From IMG/VR virus record IMGVR_UViG_3300035670_001297, positions 1-22,941 of that record: 22,941 nt of DNA; one strand, given 5' to 3'. Below the pieces are notes generated by a model, which was given only the letters and a program-made list of their open reading frames with translations, did not search any database and was not told the origin of the DNA. The translations under genes and the position numbers were made by a program. Numbering within the stretch: position 1 is the first letter of the stretch; every line of letters starts with the position of its first letter. This DNA comes from a virus. Below, in pieces: positions 1-5,976 of the stretch.

Positions 1-127
1 CCAGTGCCTCAATGTGGTCGGCTGCTGCTTGGCAATCCTCATCTTCCGTGTAGTAGACGCCGGACAGATCGTGACATCTTTCGCGCTTCAAGCGCAGCCG
101 CTTCACCAGATCGTTGTCTTTGGTCAT
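1..127 (-). CDS. Unknown small phage protein, cut by the left edge
   Basis: The leftward frame starts at the ATG at 127-125 and stays open to the window edge, giving 42 visible residues beginning MTKDNDLVKRLRLKRERC and ending near ADHIEAL. The start overlaps the stop of the upstream gene by four bases (ATGA), so translation is probably coupled. The basic helical start followed by an acidic 'YYTEDEDCQAAADHIEAL' stretch resembles small accessory proteins common in phage early operons, but I recognise no domain. The 3' end lies outside the window. Confidence 0.65.
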   Translation of the reverse strand, partial: MTKDNDLVKRLRLKRERCHDLSGVYYTEDEDCQAAADHIEAL

Positions 128-357
128 TCCTTCTCCTCCTCAATGAACTGCGCGGGGTCTAGGGCGCGGATGTCTTGACTGCACCCGCACGACCCCCACG
201 GGGAAGATACGTCCGCCGCCGCATCCAGCGCCCGCTTGATCGCAGCCTCCACCAGATCGGCGCGGATGTATTCGACGTCGTTTGGAAACGCGGTCTGGTC
301 GGTTACAATTGCATTACCGCACTCACTCACCATAATCCGTTTCGGTGCTTCACTCAT
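124..357 (-). CDS. Unknown small phage protein, 77 aa
   Basis: This leftward gene begins MSEAPKRIMVSECGNAIVTD. I chose the ATG at 357-355, not the GTG just before it, because an AAGGGGGAG ribosome site lies about 4-5 bases upstream of the ATG. The 'EYIRADLVEAAIKRAL' helix in the middle is a stretch I associate with small phage accessory proteins. A CGC pair follows near residue 58, and the C-terminus is acidic (EEEKE). It overlaps the upstream gene by 8 bases and the downstream one by 4, so it belongs to the compact leftward operon. Function unknown. Confidence 0.75.
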   Translation of the reverse strand: MSEAPKRIMVSECGNAIVTDQTAFPNDVEYIRADLVEAAIKRALDAAADVSSPWGSCGCSQDIRALDPAQFIEEEKE

Positions 358-526
358 CACACTCCCCCTTCCATGCCCACTTGCCGTTGTGAGGGCAGTA
401 TTGTCCTAGACCACGCTCAATTGTCTCTTTTCGCCAGTTGCTATTTACATCATGCACCACAAGCAAAAAGGTTATAAGCATACCAATAATAAGCCCGAAC
501 ACTAACCCAGCCCATCCAGAATCCAT
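350..526 (-). CDS. Small single-pass membrane protein, 58 aa
   Basis: The protein starts MDSGWAGLVFGLIIGMLITF, and residues 5-24 form one clear transmembrane segment. A charged tail of about 34 residues follows, ending QYCPHNGKWAWKGECDE. A longer frame exists upstream, but the ATG at 526 has a GGAGGGGGTG ribosome site just before it and overlaps the previous stop as TGATG, so I place the start there. The tail holds two cysteines and two tryptophans. Its position among early-type small genes suggests a host-interaction role, but that is inference. It lies far from the recognisable lysis genes, so I do not call it a holin. Confidence 0.72.
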   Translation of the reverse strand: MDSGWAGLVFGLIIGMLITFLLVVHDVNSNWRKETIERGLGQYCPHNGKWAWKGECDE

Positions 527-894
527 CACACCCCCTCCGTAAAATACTGCGGCAGTTGGCCTTCGACCCACTCGCGGCGGATCACGGCAACACGATCTTC
601 GTCAGCATAGTTGTCAGCTTGACTGCGAGCACGCCACCAAGTGGGTTCAGTTAGCCATTTGTAATCATTCGCCCAATGCACTTGCTTCTTGGACGCGTCT
701 TCCTCAATCGCGGCGATCTCATCCAGCGCGCGCTCCCGCTCCAGCACCTCGACCCGCTCTTGCAACGGCTTGATGTGCGCGTCGTAGATGTGCTCGATGA
801 CGAGCGCGATCCTCTGCGCGATGGCGTCCTCGATCACGCTGTTACGGATCAGGTCGCGCGCCATCTCTCTCATCTGTGCGTGCTTGTCACTCAC
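526..894 (-). CDS. Unknown helical protein, 122 aa
   Basis: The product begins with a GTG-coded Met, VSDKHAQMREMARDLIRNSV, and the GTGA overlaps the stop of the 26-residue ORF upstream. Residues 1-70 are strongly helical with heptad-like spacing (IKPLQERVEVLERERALDEI), so a coiled coil is likely. The C-terminal half is tryptophan-rich (VHWANDYKWLTEPTWWRARS). I recognise no family. The coupling at both ends marks it as a genuine member of the leftward operon. Confidence 0.75.
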   Translation of the reverse strand: MSDKHAQMREMARDLIRNSVIEDAIAQRIALVIEHIYDAHIKPLQERVEVLERERALDEIAAIEEDASKKQVHWANDYKWLTEPTWWRARSQADNYADEDRVAVIRREWVEGQLPQYFTEGV

Positions 895-971
895 AGCTTC
901 CCCTCCCGCATCTTCCGAAAGACCACCTTGAACGCCTCGATCACGGCCCGCTCTACTTGCGCCTCGGTCAT
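891..971 (-). CDS. Micro-ORF of 26 aa in the leftward operon
   Basis: A short leftward frame starts at the ATG at 971-969 and reads MTEAQVERAVIEAFKVVFRK, then six more residues ending GKL. It begins in an ATGA overlap with the gene before it and ends in a GTGA overlap with the gene after it. It therefore fills exactly the 73-base gap that would otherwise be the only break in an overlapping series. GGGGCTGAAGGG lies directly upstream as a possible ribosome site. The peptide is an amphipathic helix. It is either a real small protein or a coupling ORF that carries ribosomes to the 122-aa gene. Confidence 0.55.
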   Translation of the reverse strand: MTEAQVERAVIEAFKVVFRKMREGKL

Positions 972-1219
972 CCCTTCAGCCCCTGCAAAAGTTCAATCGC
1001 TCTTTTCTCAGCGTCATCAGCAGCGCGCCAAGCCTGCGCTAGCTGGTTGGCTCGTCTGGTGTTGAGATCGAGAGCCTCGTTGCGCTCGGCGGTATGATGC
1101 TCAAGCATCAGCACCATCGTTGCCAGCGCGTCCTCCATGCTCACTCCCTCGACATGGCCGAAGGCCCGCATAGCCTGCTCCTTCACGCGCTCGATCTCTT
1201 GCTTGTGTGCCGGTGTCAT
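968..1219 (-). CDS. Unknown helical protein, 83 aa
   Basis: I start this at MTPAHKQEIERVKEQAMRAF (ATG 1219-1217). GGAGGCGAGACA lies directly upstream, and the ATG overlaps the previous stop by four bases. A longer in-frame version reaches back into the neighbouring gene and is less likely. The sequence is almost entirely helical (DALATMVLMLEHHTAERNEA, AQAWRAADDAEKRAIELLQG) and is probably a coiled coil. No family recognised. Its stop overlaps the start of the 26-residue ORF. Confidence 0.72.
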   Translation of the reverse strand: MTPAHKQEIERVKEQAMRAFGHVEGVSMEDALATMVLMLEHHTAERNEALDLNTRRANQLAQAWRAADDAEKRAIELLQGLKG

Positions 1220-1422
1220 TGTCTCGCCTCCATCGGGTAAAGCCGGCCCTCTCTCAGGTTCCCATCCCGGTCGAGATGGAACGCAGGGATCTCGACCCAC
1301 TGCCCGTCAATGAACTGCTCAAGACGCCAGCGGAAATTGTTGTTCAGAATCAGCGGCCCAGCATCGTAGTCGAGCATCCACTCGACCACGCGGATCGTTC
1401 CCTCTTTCACTGCCTCGGTCAT
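1216..1422 (-). CDS. Unknown small protein, 68 aa
   Basis: The protein begins MTEAVKEGTIRVVEWMLDYD and looks like a mixed alpha/beta fold with strands such as 'FRWRLEQFIDGQWVEIPAFHLD'. A GGGGGTGAGCCA stretch precedes the ATG, and both ends overlap neighbours by four bases. I recognise no family. The 'W.LE.FIDG.W' stretch could be a small barrel, but this cannot be decided by reading. Confidence 0.7.
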   Translation of the reverse strand: MTEAVKEGTIRVVEWMLDYDAGPLILNNNFRWRLEQFIDGQWVEIPAFHLDRDGNLREGRLYPMEARQ

Positions 1423-1685
1423 TGGCTCACCCCCAGATTGCTCGGCCTCGGCGGTGGGATCAACACAGGCTCACGAACCGCACGCAAACCAGCAGGCCTC
1501 GGCGGCGGACGCAGCACAGGCTCATACAGCCTATGCGTCTCACACACAGTCACCGCACCGGGCTCCTCATGCGCGATCAGCGCCTGCACATCACGGCAGT
1601 GATCCATCTCGGCGTAGACACCGACGTAGCCTTGCCAACCTGTGGACAGCCCCACAGTCAGAATTGTCACACTCAGCACGCTCAT
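1419..1685 (-). CDS. Small secreted or anchored protein with PPPRP motifs, 88 aa
   Basis: Residues 1-20 (MSVLSVTILTVGLSTGWQGY) look like a signal peptide or N-terminal membrane anchor. Two cysteines follow near residues 30 and 48. The C-terminal third carries two proline-arginine motifs, PVLRPPPRP and PVLIPPPRP. Very similar motifs occur in two rightward genes at 8494-8808 and 8808-9413, which is unusual for genes on opposite strands. AGGTGAG upstream serves as the ribosome site, and both ends overlap neighbours. Function unknown; the motif could bind a shared partner. Confidence 0.72.
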   Translation of the reverse strand: MSVLSVTILTVGLSTGWQGYVGVYAEMDHCRDVQALIAHEEPGAVTVCETHRLYEPVLRPPPRPAGLRAVREPVLIPPPRPSNLGVSQ

Positions 1686-1876
1686 GGTCTCACCTGTCCA
1701 GTTTGCCGCGCCAGATGCAGCATCACGCGCGTCAGCGCAGCACTCACACTCGGCGGGATTACATCTCGATGCTCCTGCATCGTCAGCACAACGCCAACGC
1801 TCGGGAACGGCAACTGCCAGATAACCTGTCCGTCATCCTGTGCCGTCACCGACGCTTCCATCCTCAGAATGGGCAT
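1682..1876 (-). CDS. Unknown small protein, 64 aa
   Basis: It starts MPILRMEASVTAQDDGQVIW behind a purine-rich GGGAGGGGAGAGGA site. The product appears to be a short beta-rich segment followed by a helix (PPSVSAALTRVMLHLARQTG). Its stop overlaps the start of the signal-peptide gene by four bases. No family recognised; operon position is the main support. Confidence 0.7.
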   Translation of the reverse strand: MPILRMEASVTAQDDGQVIWQLPFPSVGVVLTMQEHRDVIPPSVSAALTRVMLHLARQTGQVRP

Positions 1877-2034
1877 TCCTCTCCCCTCCCATACGCAGGC
1901 TTGCTCACCTCGCTCGGGTCGCGCTTGTCTGGCTTCTGCAAGAAAGACTCACGCTCCCGCAGCTTGGTACCTAAACCCTGCTGCCGCAGCTCCTCTTCCA
2001 GCCACGAAGGCAGCGGCTCTTCATGCGTTGCCAT
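1864..2034 (-). CDS. Unknown basic/acidic small protein, 56 aa
   Basis: I take the start as MATHEEPLPSWLEEELRQQG (ATG 2034-2032) because GGGGAGG sits six bases before it. The longer form beginning five residues upstream places its start inside that ribosome site. The protein is hydrophilic and charged and lacks hydrophobic segments. It overlaps the gene before it by 14 bases and the one after it by 13. No family recognised. Confidence 0.68.
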   Translation of the reverse strand: MATHEEPLPSWLEEELRQQGLGTKLRERESFLQKPDKRDPSEVSKPAYGRGEECPF

Positions 2035-2230
2035 GACCATCCTCCCCATTGTTCAACGGCTCCTGCACCATCCGCGCAGCCATCTGCGCCAGCGTCTTGA
2101 TCTCATGAGCACGGGCCTCGTGCCACTGATGCCCGCTCGTCTTGTCGTTGCGGATGATCTCAGCAACACGCTCAATCCGCTGCAACGCAGACAACAAGTC
2201 CGCGATCCTCGGCTCACCCCACCTTGCCAT
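2021..2230 (-). CDS. Unknown helical protein, 69 aa
   Basis: The product starts MARWGEPRIADLLSALQRIE and continues as amphipathic helices (RVAEIIRNDKTSGHQWHEAR, EIKTLAQMAARMVQEPL). A run of six G residues a few bases before the ATG can act as a ribosome site. It overlaps the coiled-coil gene upstream by 17 bases. It may be a small DNA- or protein-binding helical bundle; function unknown. Confidence 0.7.
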   Translation of the reverse strand: MARWGEPRIADLLSALQRIERVAEIIRNDKTSGHQWHEARAHEIKTLAQMAARMVQEPLNNGEDGHGNA

Positions 2231-2405
2231 GACGACCCCCCAACATCTCGTCCCGCTCCTCGAGCATCAGACGCAGGCTCCGCACGTCCAGCAATAACTC
2301 CGCCTTCTCACCAGCCAGACGCGCAACCACCTGCTCCAGACGCATGATCTCGTTGCGCTGCCGCGCAACCTTCGAACGCAACACGTCAACCTCACTCGTC
2401 GCCAT
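2214..2405 (-). CDS. Short coiled-coil protein, 63 aa
   Basis: The preferred start is MATSEVDVLRSKVARQRNEI (ATG 2405-2403), with GAGGAGG nine bases upstream. The longer in-frame ORF reaching 2534 lies over the 52-aa CxxC gene and reads as low-quality sequence there. Residues 5-55 show regular hydrophobic heptads (IMRLEQVVARLAGEKAELLL), so it is probably one continuous coiled coil that forms dimers. It overlaps the upstream gene by 14 bases. Partner unknown. Confidence 0.7.
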   Translation of the reverse strand: MATSEVDVLRSKVARQRNEIMRLEQVVARLAGEKAELLLDVRSLRLMLEERDEMLGGRHGKVG

Positions 2406-2550
2406 CCTCATCGTCCTCCTCGGCCACCGAACCTCGGCCACCACAATCCTCACACACATCCCAGCGATAGGCCAAGTACGCGTTGGGCCCGTACCCACGC
2501 ACATACTCAACCTCCACACGGCCCTCACCGTCACACTCAGGACACCGCAT
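2392..2550 (-). CDS. DnaJ-type CxxC zinc-binding miniprotein, 52 aa
   Basis: A leftward frame begins at the ATG at 2550-2548 and reads MRCPECDGEGRVEVEYVRGY. It then contains a second motif, CEDCGGRGS, and ends in an acidic tail (EEDDEDGDE). The two CxxCxGxG-like motifs (C3/C6 and C33/C36) match the paired zinc-binding motifs of the DnaJ cysteine-rich domain, so one zinc ion is probably bound. The start overlaps the previous stop as TGATG. Similar free-standing CxxCxGxG miniproteins are common in phages. The client or partner is unknown. Confidence 0.72.
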   Translation of the reverse strand: MRCPECDGEGRVEVEYVRGYGPNAYLAYRWDVCEDCGGRGSVAEEDDEDGDE

Positions 2551-2753
2551 CAGTGCTTCACCTCCCCAATCGTGCTCACGTTGTACCGGCCAGACTCAAC
2601 CGACTCAGTCAGTAGACGCAGCGCAGCAGACAACTCATCAGGCGACAGACGATACGCAATCGCCATCACCATCCACATCGATGCCAGATCGCCAACACTC
2701 ACGCGCGCAGGCAAACCACGCATGAACACACGCTTCTCTTCCTCAGTAAGCAT
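2550..2753 (-). CDS. Unknown small protein, first gene of the leftward operon, 67 aa
   Basis: I start this at MLTEEEKRVFMRGLPARVSV (ATG 2753-2751). AAGGAG lies ten bases upstream, and the extra 14 residues of the longer frame look non-coding. The protein is mostly helical with a methionine-rich hydrophobic patch (LASMWMVMAIAYRLS). It is the promoter-proximal gene of the leftward train and abuts the repeat-rich region at 2754-3331. No family recognised. Confidence 0.68.
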   Translation of the reverse strand: MLTEEEKRVFMRGLPARVSVGDLASMWMVMAIAYRLSPDELSAALRLLTESVESGRYNVSTIGEVKH

Positions 2754-2782
2754 CCGATCCCATCTCCTTGTTGGTTTCGTAC

Positions 2783-2811
2783 AACCTAACCACAAGCAGG
2801 GAGGATTGCAA
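2783..2811 (-). promoter_or_regulatory. Candidate leftward promoter
   Basis: Reading leftward, TTGCAA (2811-2806) and TAGGTT (2788-2783) are separated by 17 bases and lie about 30 bases before the first gene of the leftward operon. The -35 matches the sigma-70 consensus at four of six bases, but the -10 is weak. Position is the main argument. Confidence 0.3.
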
Positions 2812-2839
2812 GAGGGTTCTCGAGGCGCGGACCTCGGAC

Positions 2840-3188
2840 CTTTACACTTTACGAAAGGGCTTGCAGAGGGGGAGGGGATGTGCTAAGTAGTTGTTAATCC
2901 AGAAGAAATCTATACGCTCTATACAAAATGAGAGAGCGTTGTAAAGGCATCTGTAAAGGTGCCTTCTTCTGCGTTTTCAATGGGTTAGCAGCCAAAAACA
3001 AATCCCTATATAGGACCTGTGGCCACAGGATTTGTGGCGAAAAATTTCTCACACAAAAAACCTGTATAGAATGTAAAGAGGTGGGGTTTGGGTGCGCTAA
3101 CCTATTGTATTTGCTCTCGGATCTTGGACCTTGGGTCTTTACAAACGCCTTTACAGAGGGGTTTTGAAATGTAAAGAGTGTATAGAGC
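2840..3188. promoter_or_regulatory. Repeat-rich control region with TGTAAAG and TGTATAGAGC sites
   Basis: The 578-base gap from 2754 to 3331 has no gene I can support and is clearly richer in A and T than its surroundings. TGTAAAG occurs at 2940, 2952, 3072 and 3170, and its reverse complement CTTTACA at 2840, 3137 and 3149. TGTATAGAGC at 3179-3188 has an exact inverted copy at 2916-2925. The sites lie between the leftward operon and the rightward terminase genes. They could be operators for a phage regulator or iterons of an origin. Which it is cannot be told by reading. Confidence 0.5.
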
Positions 3189-3279
3189 TGGTGTGCAGAT
3201 GCCCGATGCTGCCCTCGTCCGCAGTTTTGGTCTGAGATTTTCGAAAATCCTGTGGCAGAAAGTCCTATATAGGGATTTG
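2999..3279. repeat. 18-bp perfect inverted repeat plus a 14-bp palindrome
   Basis: The sequence CAAATCCCTATATAGGAC at 2999-3016 recurs exactly as its reverse complement at 3262-3279, with about 245 bases between the arms. The left arm runs directly into the perfect palindrome CCTGTGGCCACAGG at 3016-3029. The right arm has a related CCTGTGGC at 3249-3256. The CTATATAG core is itself palindromic, so each arm could also be a separate protein-binding site. Confidence 0.6.
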
Positions 3280-3331
3280 CAACGGCGGCTGGGCTGTTGT
3301 ACGTTGCGAACAAGTAAACGTGGGGGTCACC

Positions 3332-3943
3332 ATGCTGGAACAGGCGAAGCCCCGGGGCAGGACCCGGGCGAAGGCCAAGTCTGAGATCATTGCGGATGAG
3401 ATCGAGAAGGAACACGGTCGCATCCTGACCAACCGGCAGAAGGAGTTCGCCCGGCTCATCGTCGAGGGCAGGTACTCCAACACCGAGTGCGCCCGCCGAG
3501 CGGGCTACGCCATCCCGGAGAACCACGCTGCGGTGCTGCTCAACGGCAGGAACTATCCTCACGTGGTCGAGTATGTCCAAGAGCTGCGCGCCGAGCGCGA
3601 GCGGCTCTACGGTGTGACGCTGGTCGGCCAGCTGCAACGGTTCCACGAACTGTCGAGGAGCGCCGAGGAGGCAGGTCAGTTCTCGGCGGCGGTGAACGCT
3701 GAGAAGATCAGGTCTGCGCTGGGTGGGTTGACCATCGACCGGCGAGAGAACATCAACACGCTGGACCAGCTGTCCCGGGATGAGATCGTCGCCCGCTTGG
3801 CTGCCTTGCAGAAACAGTACCCCGGCCTGACCATCGACGGGAGCATGAAGGACGTCACCAATGGCAGGGCCAGAAGCAAACCTGTGGCAGCGATTCAAGG
3901 CAAACCAACCGCCGAAGACGTTCTTGACACGGATCGAGAATAA
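3332..3943 (+). CDS. terS: Terminase small subunit
   Basis: This is the DNA-recognition subunit of the packaging motor. The product has a basic start (MLEQAKPRGRTRAKAKSEII), then the typical 'ILTNRQKEFARLIVEGRYSNTECARRAGYA' region at about residues 31-60. That pattern is the helix-turn-helix entry seen in many phage small terminases. A helical oligomerisation region with coiled-coil character follows ('YVQELRAERERLYGV'). At 203 aa the length suits the family. I chose the ATG at 3332, preceded by GGGGGTCACC, over the GTG at 3320. It overlaps the nuclease gene downstream by 83 bases. It lies about 10 kb from the large subunit, which is unusual because the two are normally neighbours. Confidence 0.8.
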   Translation: MLEQAKPRGRTRAKAKSEIIADEIEKEHGRILTNRQKEFARLIVEGRYSNTECARRAGYAIPENHAAVLLNGRNYPHVVEYVQELRAERERLYGVTLVGQLQRFHELSRSAEEAGQFSAAVNAEKIRSALGGLTIDRRENINTLDQLSRDEIVARLAALQKQYPGLTIDGSMKDVTNGRARSKPVAAIQGKPTAEDVLDTDRE

Positions 3944-4292
3944 GCACGGCGGCGGCATCCCCGATGTGTTCCTGACCCTCGAAGGGATGCCCCTCTGGAT
4001 CGAATTGAAGATAGGCAAGGGTGGCAGTGTTGTACTTTCGCCACACCAAGTTGCGTGGCATACAGCCTACAATGCGCACGGTGGCCTGAGTTTTTTCTTG
4101 GTATCAGACCCCCGGTCCAAGAACCTAGGTCTTATCAATGGGTTACGCGCGGTCGAGTTGCACCGTGGAACTTGGGCTCCGCTTGCGTGTGGCATTTATG
4201 CCACAATGGCCGAGGTCTGGGTTGCAATTATGCAACAGTCCGTCGACCACTACAAGAGCCTTGCGGCCTTGCGTCCTCGTGCCCTGACATAG
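3861..4292 (+). CDS. VRR-NUC-type PD-(D/E)XK nuclease
   Basis: The 143-aa product carries the ordered active-site set of the VRR-NUC family: E26 in 'RIENKHGGGIPDV', the G-x-PD turn with D35, E48-x-K50 in 'LWIELKIG', and Q63 in 'SPHQVAWH'. Such phage proteins are Mg-dependent endonucleases, often proposed to resolve branched DNA before packaging. Its location after terS fits that idea. It overlaps terS by 83 bases. The last residues (SLAALRPRALT) are encoded by the first copy of a 27-bp GC-rich repeat, so the original stop was probably lost and the C-terminus extended by repeat insertion. Confidence 0.8.
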   Translation: MAGPEANLWQRFKANQPPKTFLTRIENKHGGGIPDVFLTLEGMPLWIELKIGKGGSVVLSPHQVAWHTAYNAHGGLSFFLVSDPRSKNLGLINGLRAVELHRGTWAPLACGIYATMAEVWVAIMQQSVDHYKSLAALRPRALT

Positions 4293-4352
4293 GGCCGAGC
4301 CTTGCGGCCTTGCGTCCTCGTGCCCAGCCTTGCGGCCTTGCGTCCTCGTGCC
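4257..4352. repeat. Three copies of a 27-bp GC-rich repeat
   Basis: A 27-bp unit beginning AGCCTTGCGGCCTTGCG and ending TCCTCGTGCC occurs at 4257-4283, 4298-4324 and 4326-4352. The first copy is inside the 3' end of the nuclease gene. The core CCTTGCGGCCTTGCG also appears twice at 5232-5297, on the other side of the leftward gene at 4450-5157. The 157-base gap 4293-4449 otherwise holds a CCGTGG/CCACGG hairpin at 4351-4370 and the terminator below. Confidence 0.75.
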
Positions 4353-4378
4353 GTGGACCGGGGACCACGGGCGCAGGG

Positions 4379-4407
4379 AAAAGGCCCCCGACCCGAAGGC
4401 CGGGGGC
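4379..4407 (-). terminator. Rho-independent terminator with UUCG loop, leftward
   Basis: Reading leftward, a 10-bp stem (GCCCCCGGCC pairing with GGTCGGGGGC, one G-T wobble) closes a TTCG tetraloop. The stem is followed by C and TTTT. It lies 43 bases past the stop of the leftward gene at 4450. The same hairpin faces the end of the rightward nuclease gene, so it separates two convergent transcripts. Confidence 0.75.
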
Positions 4408-4449
4408 AAGTGAGCCGCACCCGGAGACAGCACAGGTGCGGCGCGGCAA

Positions 4450-5157
4450 CTAGTGCATGACGATGGCCACGGATTTAGGCGAGCGGGTGGCGGCGCCAGC
4501 GCAGAGCTTGCACGCGTCGCATGTAGTGCGGCGCCCGGCTTCCTTGCTGGCGGGGCATAGGACCTCGCGCCTTGGGTCTATGTCCCCGAGATCGATCAGC
4601 ACGCGGAACGTGCGGCGCCCTTCGGACCAATGCGCTTGCGCTTGCGCCAGCGTGTCGGCGCTTTGCATTGCGAGATCGGGGCGCCAGCCGGTGCGGTGCG
4701 TGTATGCGGTCCAACCTTGCGCGTCGGAGATCAGGTCATCCCATACCTCAGACGGCGCCGCGCCCGGGTCCCCGTAAGTACCGATGCGCACCATGCGACC
4801 GCGCCCGATCTCGCGCCTTGCGGCTGGCGTGGTGGCGTCGGGATACACGCCGCGCAGGAACGCGCGGTAGGTGATCAGCACGCCTTGCCCGAGCAGCACG
4901 TAGCAGGTGCGGTCCTTCGCTTGCTTTCGCTTTGGGTCCGCCGTCGGAATGCCACGGTGTGGACAGTCGCCGCAGATGGACACGTCCGCGCCCGTCTTGC
5001 TGGCGTCGCGCGGGTCCATGTCGGCGCGCAGAATGTAGGTCTGCACCATAGTTCCCGTCTTGCTGTTGGCTTTGGAATAGGTGGCGATCACGACGATAGG
5101 CGCGCCGTCGATTAGCGACGGCCCCCGGTAGATGATTCCTGCGGTTTGCTGTTTCAT
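4450..5157 (-). CDS. Conserved phage protein with two Cys clusters, 235 aa
   Basis: I start at MKQQTAGIIYRGPSLIDGAP (ATG 5157-5155), with AAGAGGA seven bases upstream. The longer frame to 5268 only adds repeat-derived residues. The sequence 'GPSLIDGAPIVVIATYSKAN', 'GTMVQTYILRADMDP' and the cluster 'CGDCPHRG' are familiar from hypothetical proteins found in many phages and prophages (a DUF family whose number I will not guess). A second cluster CDACKLC occurs near the C-terminus, so zinc or iron-sulphur binding is likely. Function unknown. It is flanked on both sides by the same GC-rich repeat core and ends at the UUCG-loop terminator. Confidence 0.75.
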   Translation of the reverse strand: MKQQTAGIIYRGPSLIDGAPIVVIATYSKANSKTGTMVQTYILRADMDPRDASKTGADVSICGDCPHRGIPTADPKRKQAKDRTCYVLLGQGVLITYRAFLRGVYPDATTPAARREIGRGRMVRIGTYGDPGAAPSEVWDDLISDAQGWTAYTHRTGWRPDLAMQSADTLAQAQAHWSEGRRTFRVLIDLGDIDPRREVLCPASKEAGRRTTCDACKLCAGAATRSPKSVAIVMH

Positions 5158-5231
5158 TGCCGATCCTCTTCTTAGTTGATGTCCCTGCATAGCATGGCCA
5201 CAAGTAAAGCACAAGCGGAAAACAACCCATG

Positions 5232-5297
5232 CCTTGCGGCCTTGCGGCCGCCCGGCCCCTTGCGCCAAGGCCGAAGGCCTTGCGGCCTTGCGGCCGC
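5232..5297. repeat. Two 20-bp GC-rich repeats in a 296-base gap
   Basis: A 20-bp sequence made of CCTTGCGG, CCTTGCGG and CCGC occurs at 5232-5251 and 5278-5297. It shares the CCTTGCGGCCTTGCG core with the 27-bp units at 4257-4352. The gap 5158-5453 also contains small self-complementary blocks, such as AAGGCCGAAGGCCTT near 5267-5281 and related GCGAGC-rich dyads at 5320-5400. I see no gene in it; the ORFs crossing it are repeat translations. Confidence 0.7.
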
Positions 5298-5422
5298 GCG
5301 CGCCCCTTTACGAGGAAGAGTGCGAGCGGAGCGAGCTCCGAGTCCACCGACCCAAGGCCGAAGGCCGTGGGTCATATCGCGTGCGAGCAAAGCGAGCGCC
5401 GTTTCAATGGGCTTGGCTGGTT

Positions 5423-5446
5423 GGGGCGGCCCCTGTGGACCGCCCC
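5423..5446 (-). terminator. Candidate hairpin terminator after the 98-aa gene
   Basis: A 7-bp perfect stem (GGGGCGG with CCGCCCC) lies just past the leftward stop at 5454. No T-run follows in the leftward direction, so it may be only an attenuating or RNA-stabilising hairpin. Confidence 0.35.
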
Positions 5447-5453
5447 CGCTTAG

Positions 5454-5750
5454 TTACTTGAGCTCGGCTGGTGTGGGCAGCGGCGTCGTGATGCCGTATG
5501 CCTCTAGCCACTCGGGCTCGGCTGCGACGAGCCGCGCGTATTGCGTGACCTCGCGCTTGTAGGTGTCGCCATACTCGAACGAACCCCACGTGTGCGGCGA
5601 CCGTGCTGCGACCATCCAGCGCGCGTAGCTATCCTTCGCCTCCGACGCTGGCGTCTTATACGTCTTCAGGATGCGCCACTCCCAATCTCCTGCGCGATAC
5701 ACCGCGTAAGGCTTCTCGAGCGAGCGCGATTTGCTAAAACGGTTAGGCAT
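5454..5750 (-). CDS. Unknown phage protein, 98 aa
   Basis: The protein begins MPNRFSKSRSLEKPYAVYRA and contains 'GDWEWRILKTYKTPASEAKD' followed by 'YARWMVAARSPHTWGSFEYG', rich in aromatic residues. The ending 'WLEAYGITTPLPTPAELK' is typical of small soluble phage proteins. AAAGGAGAG lies about ten bases upstream of the ATG. It overlaps the previous gene by eight bases. No family recognised; I would expect a replication- or host-related accessory role, but that is only from its location. Confidence 0.75.
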   Translation of the reverse strand: MPNRFSKSRSLEKPYAVYRAGDWEWRILKTYKTPASEAKDSYARWMVAARSPHTWGSFEYGDTYKREVTQYARLVAAEPEWLEAYGITTPLPTPAELK

Positions 5751-5958
5751 GTGCTGTCTCTCCTTTGATGATGACGTTGAGGTCGTCGATGGCCTTCTGA
5801 TACTGGCCTCGCTTGTAGTGCTGGCCGGTTACCTCGCTGGCCTTGGCGAGGATCTGGGTGCCGCTGAGACGGCTGTTCTTCATGCCCAACTCGAGCATCT
5901 TGAGGTGCGCTCGCAAGAACAGCGCGGCGATCTTCGGTTGGTCTAGGTCTAGCAGCAT
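5743..5958 (-). CDS. Unknown helical phage protein, 71 aa
   Basis: The product begins MLLDLDQPKIAALFLRAHLK. It is a chain of amphipathic helices with 'SGTQILAKASEVTGQHYKRG' in the middle, possibly a helix-turn-helix. AAGGAGAGACA precedes the ATG. It sits just after one copy of the 31-bp hairpin repeat at 5977-6007 and overlaps the next gene by eight bases. A small DNA-binding regulator is possible but not shown. Confidence 0.72.
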   Translation of the reverse strand: MLLDLDQPKIAALFLRAHLKMLELGMKNSRLSGTQILAKASEVTGQHYKRGQYQKAIDDLNVIIKGETAHA

Positions 5959-5976
5959 GTGTCTCTCCTTGGGTGA

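Noticed and set aside
3045-3072. Sigma-70 promoter ending in TAGAAT in the gap before terS
   Set aside because: The -10 is good but no -35 of acceptable quality lies 16-18 bases upstream.
2928-3167. Rightward ORF of 79 aa with several CxxC-like cysteines in the repeat-rich gap
   Set aside because: It has no ribosome site, spans the repeated motifs and palindrome, and its cysteines follow from repeated TGT/TGC-bearing repeats. I treat the region as regulatory.
2894-4018. Leftward ORF of 374 aa
   Set aside because: It is antisense to terS and the nuclease gene and runs through the repeat-rich gap; the opposite strand has clear protein families.
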